Below are positions 1 to 5,032 of a DNA stretch of 5,032 nucleotides, piece by piece. Both the position numbers and the translations under genes were made by a program. The stretch covers positions 1-5,032 of the forward strand of contig CAJUIH010000154.1 in assembly GCA_910586045.1 (NCBI GenBank). Reading direction: 5' to 3'. Within the stretch, counting starts at the first letter, position 1. Every line of letters starts with the position of its first letter. Below the pieces are notes generated by a model that saw nothing but the letters and a program-made list of their open reading frames with translations, made no database searches and had not been told where the DNA came from. This stretch comes from an uncultured Eubacterium sp. GTDB lineage: Bacteria > Bacillota > Clostridia > Lachnospirales > Lachnospiraceae.

Positions 1-6
1 ATAGCC

Positions 7-1002
7 ATGAAAAAAACAGTCAGTGTAATCGTCCCCATATACAACCAGGCCCATTCCTTAGCCCAATGCCTCGGAAATCTCGCAAACCAAACGTTGGAAA
101 ACATCGAAATTATTTTAATCGACGATGCCTCCACCGACCACAGCCTCTCCATCATGCAGCAATGTGAAACGCAATTTCCAGACCGCATCCACATTCTAAA
201 GTCCCCGCACAACCTCGGCGCCGGGGGCGCGAGAAATATCGGTATTGAGGCTGCTGTTGGCGAATATATCGGGTTTGTAGACAGCGACGACCTGCCGGAC
301 CCCGCAATGTTCGAAAAATTATACGATGCCGCCAAAACAACCGGATATGACTTGATTGACTGCGGATACTATCGCCAGGAAACAGATACTGCGATCCTCC
401 ATACCCCTGATCACTGCACCGGGATGTTAAATGCACAAAAAAGGAGTGAACTGATTGTCAGCGGCGGCTATATTTTCAGTAAACTTTACCGCAGAGAATT
501 GTTTGCGGACAAGCAGCTTCGTTTCCGTACGCATGTTATTTTGGAGGATGCGGATTTTATTACTTACTTGCTTGCAACTGTAAAATCGATCGGAAATATA
601 CAAGAAATCCTGTACTGTTACCGCAATGAACCCAATTCGGCCTCAAAAGTCGTGATAGAAGATCAATACTACCACCAGATCTATGAGGCAATGTTTCACA
701 TTCATCAAAAAACCTGCTGCCTGCCGGATTACCGTTCGATTCAGACTGCCGTAGAGTATGAATTGCTGCAGATGTATTCTTATGGGGTAAATATATGCCT
801 GAAAGCTTATTTAAACCATTCAGGTTATGACGTTTTGAAAATGCTGGAAGATATTGCTGATTTAAAAAGAAAAACCGTATATGGCGGATATGACAATCGT
901 TATGTTCAAAATAAAATTGACGAATTGGATATCAAAATTATGCAGTTAAATGATTTGAACCCAAAAGAATTATTGAAATCTGTCAGCAGCGAAGTTTGTT
1001 AA
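7..1002 (+). CDS. GT2-family (GT-A fold) glycosyltransferase
   Basis: This 331-residue protein is a cytoplasmic family 2 glycosyltransferase, expected to move a sugar from a nucleotide-sugar donor to a glycan or protein acceptor. The N-terminal GT-A domain (about residues 4-110) opens with VSVIVPIYN (5-13), followed by IDDASTD (38-44), the NLGAGGARNIG segment (69-79) and the metal-binding DSD (92-94) in FVDSDD. A downstream ED pair (E180-D181, in HVILEDADF) sits where the catalytic base lies in many GT2 enzymes. Residues from about 220 on are mainly helical with no transmembrane segment, so it looks soluble. The ATG at 7 places the canonical VSVIVP strand at the right distance, but only six bases precede it, so its ribosome binding site lies outside the window. 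It converges with the glycosyltransferase at 1365-2411. GC content and C-ending codons are high in the first third and drop sharply towards the 3' end. The acceptor is not predictable; flagellin or a surface polysaccharide is an inference from context. Confidence 0.93.
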   Translation: MKKTVSVIVPIYNQAHSLAQCLGNLANQTLENIEIILIDDASTDHSLSIMQQCETQFPDRIHILKSPHNLGAGGARNIGIEAAVGEYIGFVDSDDLPDPAMFEKLYDAAKTTGYDLIDCGYYRQETDTAILHTPDHCTGMLNAQKRSELIVSGGYIFSKLYRRELFADKQLRFRTHVILEDADFITYLLATVKSIGNIQEILYCYRNEPNSASKVVIEDQYYHQIYEAMFHIHQKTCCLPDYRSIQTAVEYELLQMYSYGVNICLKAYLNHSGYDVLKMLEDIADLKRKTVYGGYDNRYVQNKIDELDIKIMQLNDLNPKELLKSVSSEVC

Positions 1003-1364
1003 CGCTGGAATTGCGGCAGCCGTATGTGCAAATTTTTGCAGGGCGTCCTATACAAAAAAGAAAGCAACACATAGGGAGAGATCGTACTTGGAACCGTTTT
1101 CTCTTTTGTGTGAATTGCGTTTATTCCCGGCTCATTCTGCCTGCAGAATTTTTATGAACCAGAATGACCTTACCTGTCCCAGCGCAATTCTCCCTAATGT
1201 GTCCTTTCCTTTATACTTTATACCAAATATATAAGAATTACAAGTCCTAATTTGATTATTTTGAATATTTATACAAGATTATAACATGTTGTACTTTTTA
1301 CCTTTGTTTTTTATGAACATTTAAAGAGTGATCACACGCATATGCGCCTATTGCATGCCATCTA
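1003..1364. other. Intergenic region between convergent glycosyltransferase genes
   Basis: I see no credible gene here. The left part (1003-1059) has only a weak AT-rich inverted repeat, TGCAAA-TT-TTTGCA at 1027-1040. The middle (1060-1208) is a nested inverted-repeat element annotated separately. From 1209 to about 1325 the DNA is very AT-rich with no convincing promoter. The last 40 bases carry three short palindromes: GTGATCAC (1328-1335), CGCATATGCG (1337-1346) and GCATGC (1353-1358). No classic GC stem plus T tract is present directly after either flanking stop codon. Confidence 0.7.
1060..1208. repeat. Nested inverted-repeat element (MITE-like or structured RNA)
   Basis: Imperfect terminal arms face each other. 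GAAAG (1060-1064), ACACAT (1067-1072) and AGGGAGA (1073-1079) pair with CTTTC (1204-1208), ATGTGT (1197-1202) and TCTCCC plus T (1189-1195), leaving one bulged A (1196). Inside them GAATTGCG (1112-1119) is complementary to CGCAATTC (1183-1190); its outer two pairs compete with the terminal arm. Further in, GG-C-TCATTCTG (1129-1139) pairs with CAGAATGACC (1160-1169), with one bulged C. An alternative small hairpin, ATTCTG (1134-1139) with CAGAAT (1144-1149), would exclude that pairing. On the minus strand the element is followed by CTTTCTTTTTTG, so it could also end transcripts of the minus-strand gene. The layout fits a small non-autonomous palindromic repeat or a structured RNA. I do not recognise the family, and there is no clear target duplication. 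Confidence 0.55.
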
Positions 1365-2411
1365 TTATAACATCGTATGATTCCTTATAACCTCTTTCGC
1401 TGTATCGGAACTGTCCGGACATAATTCTATATCATCCGGCGCGTATTTGATCCGGCGTAAATAGAATTTTATCTTCTTGTATTTTCGATATGCCTGTTCA
1501 AACGTTTCACAGTCCGCTAAAAACCCCTGCTTCCAGGGAATCCCCTTTTCCGCTTCTTTCTTTTGTATTTCAAGCATATTTATAATTACTGCTGTTTCCG
1601 TGTCAAAAAACCGTTCGTCACCTGCCTGTTCCAGCATCTTTGTAATTTCTAGTTCCCGATGCTGCATCAACAAAATTTTCCAATGCTCTTTTAATTCCAT
1701 CATTAACTGAAACCGCTGGCAATAATTTTCTGAATATACCGGTCCCTGTCCGCTGTAATCCGGCAGCATCTTGCCGTACGTCTGAAGAAATAATTCCTGT
1801 CCCTGGTCGTACCCTGTAAAGTTTAAATATCCGCAGTCATGGATACACCATGGGTTCCTTTGTGCCGGAACCCACAGCTCGTATCCTTTTTTGCTAAATT
1901 CCAGTGATTGTGAAAAATCATAAAAGTCCCACCCTGAAAGAACATCTTCCCTCCATAACAGATCTTTTGCTGTCATAAGAAACATTCCGTCCAATGCCGT
2001 GACTTGGGATTCTTCTTCGCTAAGATCATTCCAGAACGCATGTTTTTCACTGCAGCCTATTACATTTCCAATATCCCACGCCCGATAAAACCTACGGTCC
2101 TGTGGATATTGCCTGCAACCAAGTACGCCAATCATTCCTGCACGGGGATGATGCTCAAAAAACGCGATTAATTCTATTAGCAGGTTTTCGTAGATAAGGA
2201 ATACATCCTGGTGCATATAAATCTTATATTTCGCATCGGTCTGCAGCATAGCCAGATTGTATCCCTGATAGATCGAACTGGCATCTCTGACTGGATATAC
2301 GTCAATTTCATATTCGTCTGGTACGCGTAACCTGTCGATATAAAACAAACATTCAGAATAATACGTCTCATCATTTACACAAATGATAAATGATATTTTC
2401 TTTGTGTCCAT
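1365..2411 (-). CDS. Glyco_tranf_2_5-like glycosyltransferase with helical C-terminus
   Basis: This 348-residue protein resembles the GT-A-like family Pfam names Glyco_tranf_2_5 (PF13712), which is common in Clostridia surface-glycan and flagellar loci. It begins with the strand ISFIICVNDETYY (6-18), continues with VRDASSIYQGYN (41-52) and places HQD (67-69, in KYKIYMHQDVFLI) at the DxD position. MIGVLG (93-98), LDGMFLMT (140-147), GWDFYD (160-165) and IHDCG (190-194) follow; the last is probably the distal metal or catalytic site. Residues from about 225 to 348 are mostly charged helices, possibly an acceptor or partner binding part. There is no signal peptide or membrane segment. The ATG start is supported by AGGAGAGGG (2427-2419), seven bases upstream. 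It lies 132 bases downstream of the 120-residue gene but behind that gene's terminator, so it needs either read-through or its own promoter; I found no convincing promoter in 2412-2497. The transferred sugar and acceptor are unknown. Confidence 0.87.
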   Translation of the reverse strand: MDTKKISFIICVNDETYYSECLFYIDRLRVPDEYEIDVYPVRDASSIYQGYNLAMLQTDAKYKIYMHQDVFLIYENLLIELIAFFEHHPRAGMIGVLGCRQYPQDRRFYRAWDIGNVIGCSEKHAFWNDLSEEESQVTALDGMFLMTAKDLLWREDVLSGWDFYDFSQSLEFSKKGYELWVPAQRNPWCIHDCGYLNFTGYDQGQELFLQTYGKMLPDYSGQGPVYSENYCQRFQLMMELKEHWKILLMQHRELEITKMLEQAGDERFFDTETAVIINMLEIQKKEAEKGIPWKQGFLADCETFEQAYRKYKKIKFYLRRIKYAPDDIELCPDSSDTAKEVIRNHTML

Positions 2412-2497
2412 CGATTAACCCTCTCCTATTCGTATTGCTTCGCAGCACTGCATTTAAGACTATGAATAATGTCCATTTTCATTTATTTGAAGTATTT

Positions 2498-2533
2498 AAA
2501 AAATGCAGGAGACCCTGGCATGTCCTCCTGCAT
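2498..2533 (-). terminator. Intrinsic terminator of the 120-residue protein gene
   Basis: Read on the minus strand, a perfect 9-bp stem is formed by ATGCAGGAG (2533-2525) and CTCCTGCAT (2511-2503), with a 13-base loop. A run of six T (2503-2498) follows, the first of which belongs to the stem. It begins 11 bases after the stop codon at 2544. It should stop most transcription before the glycosyltransferase gene that starts at 2411. Confidence 0.85.
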
Positions 2534-2543
2534 CCTATTTCTA

Positions 2544-2906
2544 TTACGCAATTACCTCGCTTGCACGCGCACCTAATTTTTCAAATAATGGAATTACTTC
2601 TTTGAACGCTTCTGCCATTGCGGAATCATTTTTTGCATTTATCGCATCTGTTAATTTTAAAAGCTTTGCGTTAAATTCTTCCTTATTAATATGCTCGCCG
2701 TCTTCGTTCAGCAGATCCATCGTGCCATTCATTACCTGAATCTCCCAGTTCATTGCTTTGATAATATCTTCCAAAAACGCATTTGTATCATCCAGACGCG
2801 CGCCTGATAATTCTTTTTGTACAATATTCATATTTTTTACTAAACGTCCATTAAACTCCATCAATGTTTCTAATGCTTCTTTTTGTTCTGCTCTATTATC
2901 TTCCAT
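2544..2906 (-). CDS. Acidic all-helical 120-residue protein, candidate motility accessory
   Basis: I do not recognise this family. The protein has 120 residues, no cysteine, no signal peptide and no membrane segment. It is acidic (24 Asp/Glu against 14 Lys/Arg) and predicted by eye to be helices separated by short turns: about 3-33 (EALETLMEFNGRLVKNM), 39-66 (centred on FLEDIIKAMNWEIQVMNGTM), 75-92 and 94-119. Size, charge and helical build resemble small flagellar export chaperones such as FliS or FliT, but I see no diagnostic motif. Context supports a motility role: a sigma-28/sigma-D-type promoter lies upstream (2981-3008), a GGA-loop hairpin lies in the leader, and glycosyltransferase genes flank it on the same strand. 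The ATG at 2906 is the only sensible start, because an in-frame stop (TGA) lies five codons upstream; its ribosome binding site is weak (GGGTG, 2919-2915). It ends in its own terminator, so it is probably transcribed alone. The gene call is firm, the function an inference. Confidence 0.85.
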   Translation of the reverse strand: MEDNRAEQKEALETLMEFNGRLVKNMNIVQKELSGARLDDTNAFLEDIIKAMNWEIQVMNGTMDLLNEDGEHINKEEFNAKLLKLTDAINAKNDSAMAEAFKEVIPLFEKLGARASEVIA

Positions 2907-2914
2907 GATCTTAA

Positions 2915-2934
2915 CACCCGGTCATCCAAGACCG
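2915..2934 (-). promoter_or_regulatory. Leader hairpin with GGA in the loop, next to a weak SD
   Basis: In the minus-strand transcript CGGTC (2934-2930) and GACCG (2923-2919) form a 5-bp stem around the hexaloop TTGGAT (2929-2924). The weak Shine-Dalgarno GGGTG (2919-2915) overlaps the stem's last base and lies eight bases before the ATG at 2906. GGA exposed in a hairpin loop at the ribosome binding site is the known recognition element of CsrA, which represses flagellin translation in Bacillus subtilis. Here CsrA control is inferred, and a single short stem could occur by chance. Confidence 0.4.
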
Positions 2935-2980
2935 CCCTTTCTTTTTTATTTAACTTGCGAATAGAAATACACTATTATAG

Positions 2981-3008
2981 TTATCGGCAATAGATGCAAT
3001 TTTCTTTA
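2981..3008 (-). promoter_or_regulatory. Sigma-28/sigma-D-type flagellar promoter
   Basis: On the minus strand TAAA (3008-3005, within TAAAGAAA) is followed after 16 bases by GCCGATAA (2988-2981). The flagellar sigma consensus is TAAA, 14-16 bases, then GCCGATAA in enterics or GCCGATAT in Bacillus. Transcription would start near 2973 and give a leader of about 65 bases for the 120-residue protein gene. A perfect sigma-A -10 hexamer TATAAT (2979-2974) lies just downstream but lacks a good -35 at 17 bases, so it is a possible second promoter rather than a better explanation. Confidence 0.7.
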
Positions 3009-3137
3009 TTCAGATATCATTTTTCTTTCTAAATCCGTATTGGGGAAATAACGATTCATGTTAGATTTTATCCATTTTAAACCACTTTATACCATAATTT
3101 GTTTGGGGTTTTTACGTAAATTTTTCTTTTTTATTGC

Positions 3138-3166
3138 TTGACAATGTATATACTTTCGTATATACT
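3138..3166 (+). promoter_or_regulatory. Sigma-A promoter of mazEF
   Basis: A perfect -35 TTGACA (3138-3143) and a near-perfect -10 TATACT (3161-3166) are separated by exactly 17 bases. The start of transcription should fall near 3173, giving a leader of under 20 bases before mazE. The spacer and the -10 element are covered by the palindromic operator, so the promoter should be strong but repressible. Confidence 0.9.
3146..3165. promoter_or_regulatory. Twin-palindrome operator for MazE/MazEF autoregulation
   Basis: Two identical copies of the 8-bp palindrome GTATATAC lie at 3146-3153 and 3158-3165, separated by TTTC, a 12-base period. The second copy covers most of the -10 element and the first lies in the spacer. 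MazE-type antitoxins bind palindromic DNA at their own promoter through the AbrB-like swapped-hairpin domain, alone or in complex with MazF. The assignment of these repeats to MazE is inferred from position and symmetry. Confidence 0.75.
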
Positions 3167-3189
3167 TAATGTAAAAAGGAGATGACAGG

Positions 3190-3435
3190 ATGCAAGTAAC
3201 CATTCAGAAATGGGGAAACTCACAAGGGATCAGAATACCGAAAGCATTTCTTGAAGCATTAGGAATGAAAGAAAATGATCTTGTAGAACTGGGCAGGGTT
3301 GACGATCATATTGTGATTAAAAAGGCAAGTAAGAAACAGGATCTTACTTTAGAAGATATATTTAAAGATTATGACGAAGCATATATGGCTGAGGATTTTG
3401 ATTGGGGTCCACCTGTTGGGAAGGAAGTGTGGTAA
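3190..3435 (+). CDS. mazE: MazE-type antitoxin, AbrB/SpoVT-like fold
   Basis: This 81-residue protein is the antitoxin of a type II toxin-antitoxin pair. The N-terminal AbrB-like DNA-binding domain (1-47) carries the MazE signature KWGNSQGIRIP (7-17) and ends in VDDHIVIKK. The acidic, probably disordered C-terminal tail (50-81) contains LTLEDIFKDYD and ends in DFDWGPPVGKEVW, the segment that in this family wraps around the toxin and blocks its active site. It should act as a labile dimer that neutralises MazF and represses the shared promoter. The start is supported by AGGAG (3177-3181), eight bases before the ATG. The stop codon overlaps the mazF start in a TAATG junction, implying translational coupling. 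Length and domain order are normal for the family and nothing is truncated. Confidence 0.95.
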   Translation: MQVTIQKWGNSQGIRIPKAFLEALGMKENDLVELGRVDDHIVIKKASKKQDLTLEDIFKDYDEAYMAEDFDWGPPVGKEVW

Positions 3436-3761
3436 TGTATCAACCAAAACAAGGTGATATTGTATTTTTGGATTTCAGCCCGCAGTCCGGACATGAACAG
3501 GCAGGAAGAAGACCTGGTGTAGTGATTAGCAATGAACAGTTTTTTATAAGAACGAAATTTGCTGTTGTATGTCCGATTACGAATACAAGCAACAAATTTC
3601 CGCTGCATATTCCTTTGGATCACAGAACAAAAACGACAGGTATGATATTAACGGAACACATGAAGTGCCTAGATGTGATGAGCAGAAATATTCAGTTTGT
3701 TGAAAAAATACCCGCAGAATTATTAGAAAGGACATTAGCATATATAAAAGCATTTTTCTAA
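3435..3761 (+). CDS. mazF: MazF-family mRNA interferase toxin (PemK/MazF)
   Basis: This 108-residue protein is a ribosome-independent endoribonuclease that cleaves single-stranded mRNA at short sequences and halts growth when the antitoxin is lost. PKQGDIVFLDF (4-14) and the loop SGHEQAGRRPGVVIS (18-32) are hallmarks of the fold. Arg26 (in GRRPGVV) and Thr49 (in CPITNT) match the catalytic Arg and Thr of Escherichia coli MazF, so the enzyme looks intact. GMILTEHMKCLD (69-80) is the family's second conserved block. The ATG at 3435 overlaps the mazE stop by one base and has AGGAAG (3422-3427) upstream. A TTG at 3402 would add 11 residues lying inside mazE and was not chosen. The cleavage sequence cannot be read from the protein by eye. 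The pair stands alone on the plus strand between two minus-strand genes, as expected for a transferable module. Confidence 0.96.
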   Translation: MYQPKQGDIVFLDFSPQSGHEQAGRRPGVVISNEQFFIRTKFAVVCPITNTSNKFPLHIPLDHRTKTTGMILTEHMKCLDVMSRNIQFVEKIPAELLERTLAYIKAFF

Positions 3762-3816
3762 TCGTTCGTTCCCATGATACTGCAGATTTTATATCATTAC
3801 GATTTGCATGGTAACA

Positions 3817-3848
3817 GCCTGGTCACTCAAACGAATGAGTGACCAGGC
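3817..3848. terminator. Perfect 13-bp hairpin between convergent mazF and DUF4422 genes
   Basis: GCCTGGTCACTCA (3817-3829) and TGAGTGACCAGGC (3836-3848) form a perfect 13-bp, GC-rich stem with the 6-base loop AACGAA. It lies 55 bases after the mazF stop and 21 bases after the DUF4422 gene's stop on the other strand, so it probably serves both. Neither side is followed by a T run, which is unusual for an intrinsic terminator; it may instead protect 3' ends or depend on another factor. Confidence 0.6.
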
Positions 3849-3869
3849 CGGATCAAATATAGCCTGATT

Positions 3870-5024
3870 TTATCCCTGTTCCAATCCCCTGCATGCCTGC
3901 ATATTTCCGTTTTTTTGATAAACATCGTAAAGTGCCTGCAATGCTCTGGACGAATCCGGTATCGTTTCTTTGGATGCATTGATCAATATGACTTTCCCCA
4001 TAATCCAGGATACCTGATTTTTGGTAATATATTGTTCATCCGCTTTTCCTATTTTTCCAATTGAAAAATGCGCCAGACAATCCCTTACTCTGCAAAAATG
4101 TTTGATCCATTCATTTAAGTCATTCGAATACGCCGCTAATCCTGTAATACCCTGCTGCTGTTCTGTAACGGCGATATACAAAAGCTGTTCGATCAGCGGT
4201 ATTTCCCCTCTGATATCTGATAATTCTAGACTGACATCCGGGCGTAGTTTGATATATTCGTAAAACATCTGGGTTGCCTGCGTATATTCCCCCATTTTTA
4301 CCAACTGCTTCATTGCGAGTTTTAATTCTACCGTTTCTGCCTTTTCTGCAAGGATTCCAATCGTCCCTTCATAAACTCTGAGTTTGTTTTTATCGATCCA
4401 GACTTTTAACATCTGCTCCGACAAAAATCCAAAGACACGGCGATTATACAAATCATAGGAAGAAACGTCAATTCGTTGTTCTACCTCGAACAAAATCGTA
4501 AACAGCCACTTTGCATATTCTGCAAACAGCGTCCTTGAAGTCACCATTAGATTCCCATAATAATAATCCTTTTGCGCCAAAGCGGATGCAAAATACGGAC
4601 TGTAATCCGGATATTTTTCGTCGATTACTTTTCCTACCATAAACAGGTCTTCTACATTATGCGCCTGCGCGTAATAATTTTGATAGCATTCTTCGGCTTG
4701 TGCTTTATTGGATACCATAATATCGTAGTCTTTCAAAACCGCTTCATATTCCTGCTGGTTCATCAATTCTCTGTCTTTATTTAGAAAAAAGCGGCGGTAA
4801 TGGCAAATGCCGATAATATCCGCGTCCTGTATGTTTTTCCACACCCAGTAGACCCCTGTGAGTTCTCCATAATAAGGATTGGATGCGGAGATGGATTCCC
4901 CTGTGTCATCCCCAAGATATCCAAGGTCTTCTGTTAACGCACGTCCTACATGAAGCGGGATATAAATCTGATCTTCCGGAGCGTCAAATTTTCGATGTGT
5001 CATGGTAAATATTTTTGTATTCAT
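3870..5024 (-). CDS. DUF4422 glycosyltransferase with helical C-terminal extension
   Basis: The first 225 or so of 384 residues match the DUF4422 family (PF14393), putative glycosyltransferases found in surface-polysaccharide and flagellar glycosylation loci. Visible family features are KIFTMTHRKFDAP (4-16), IPLHVGRA (22-29), LGYLGDDTGESIS (34-46), YGELTGVYWVWKN (52-64), GICHYRRFF (72-80), YYYGNLMV (154-161) and RRVFGFLSEQML (195-206). The region from about 230 to 384 is extra: it is helical and includes one stretch resembling a tetratricopeptide repeat (LAMKQLVKMGEYTQATQMFYEYI, split at 236-252 and 253-258), which could bind the acceptor or a partner. No signal peptide or membrane segment is seen, so it should act in the cytoplasm. 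The ATG fits the family start; only eight bases (AAATAAGA) precede it, so ribosome binding site and promoter lie outside the window. A strong hairpin at 3817-3848 follows its stop. Donor and acceptor are unknown. Confidence 0.9.
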   Translation of the reverse strand: MNTKIFTMTHRKFDAPEDQIYIPLHVGRALTEDLGYLGDDTGESISASNPYYGELTGVYWVWKNIQDADIIGICHYRRFFLNKDRELMNQQEYEAVLKDYDIMVSNKAQAEECYQNYYAQAHNVEDLFMVGKVIDEKYPDYSPYFASALAQKDYYYGNLMVTSRTLFAEYAKWLFTILFEVEQRIDVSSYDLYNRRVFGFLSEQMLKVWIDKNKLRVYEGTIGILAEKAETVELKLAMKQLVKMGEYTQATQMFYEYIKLRPDVSLELSDIRGEIPLIEQLLYIAVTEQQQGITGLAAYSNDLNEWIKHFCRVRDCLAHFSIGKIGKADEQYITKNQVSWIMGKVILINASKETIPDSSRALQALYDVYQKNGNMQACRGLEQG

Positions 5025-5032
5025 TCTTATTT

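Noticed and set aside
152..436. A 94-codon minus-strand open frame inside the first glycosyltransferase
   Set aside because: It is an Arg/Cys-rich shadow of a well-supported GT2 gene in the GC-rich part of that gene.
1075..1230. An open plus-strand frame through the inverted-repeat block
   Set aside because: It has no start codon after the preceding in-frame stop, no ribosome binding site and no recognisable protein; the inverted-repeat symmetry explains the sequence better.
1209..1325. Promoters in the AT-rich intergenic stretch
   Set aside because: TTG- and TATA-like hexamers occur on both strands but at wrong spacings, and no gene lies downstream to be served.
2412..2497. A sigma-A or sigma-D promoter for the glycosyltransferase at 1365-2411
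   Set aside because: TGGACA is present on the minus strand (near 2475), but 17 bases on the hexamer is TGCAGT, a poor -10, and no CCGATA-type element is present.
2390..2964. Several plus-strand open frames of 68-78 codons across the 120-residue gene
   Set aside because: They are shadows opposite a minus-strand gene that has a promoter, a sound start and a terminator; they mutually overlap and have no domain content.
3402..3434. An upstream TTG start that would lengthen MazF by 11 residues
   Set aside because: The extension overlaps the mazE tail, does not resemble MazF, and the ATG at 3435 has a good ribosome binding site and the usual coupled TAATG junction.
1..5032. CRISPR arrays, tRNA or rRNA genes, and transposase remnants
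   Set aside because: I saw no regularly spaced repeats, no tRNA-like cloverleaf with a T-arm sequence, no rRNA signatures and no transposase motifs on either strand.

Overview
The window looks like a chromosomal piece of a low-to-moderate GC, motile Firmicute, most probably a Lachnospiraceae-type Clostridium relative. The reasons are the protein families (a DUF4422 glycosyltransferase, a Glyco_tranf_2_5-type glycosyltransferase and a classical MazEF pair), strong purine-rich ribosome binding sites, a perfect-spacing sigma-A promoter and one good match to the sigma-28/sigma-D flagellar promoter consensus. The assignment is inferred from style and families; no marker gene is present.

Layout: a plus-strand GT2 glycosyltransferase (7-1002) faces a minus-strand block. 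Between them lies a 362-base intergenic stretch (1003-1364) holding a nested inverted-repeat element of about 149 bases (1060-1208) followed by AT-rich DNA with a cluster of short palindromes. The minus-strand block reads, in transcription order, a DUF4422 glycosyltransferase with a helical C-terminal half (5024-3870), an acidic all-helical 120-residue protein of unknown function (2906-2544) ending in a clear intrinsic terminator (2498-2533), and a Glyco_tranf_2_5-like glycosyltransferase (2411-1365). A plus-strand mazEF toxin-antitoxin pair (3190-3761), with its own promoter and a twin-palindrome operator, sits between the DUF4422 gene and the 120-residue gene.

How it fits together: the 120-residue gene is preceded by TAAA-N16-GCCGATAA, which fits the flagellar sigma factor, and by a small hairpin displaying GGA in its loop just upstream of the start, a layout reminiscent of CsrA-controlled flagellar leaders. 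Three glycosyltransferases of different folds around this gene suggest a surface- or flagellin-glycosylation island, with the small protein as a candidate motility accessory or chaperone. That functional link is an inference; no flagellin gene is in the window. MazEF appears to be a self-contained accessory module placed within the island.

The most interesting items are the sigma-D/GGA-hairpin leader of the unknown small protein, the nested inverted-repeat element at 1060-1208, and the steep composition change inside the first glycosyltransferase gene (about 49% GC in the first 360 bases, about 31% in the last 220).
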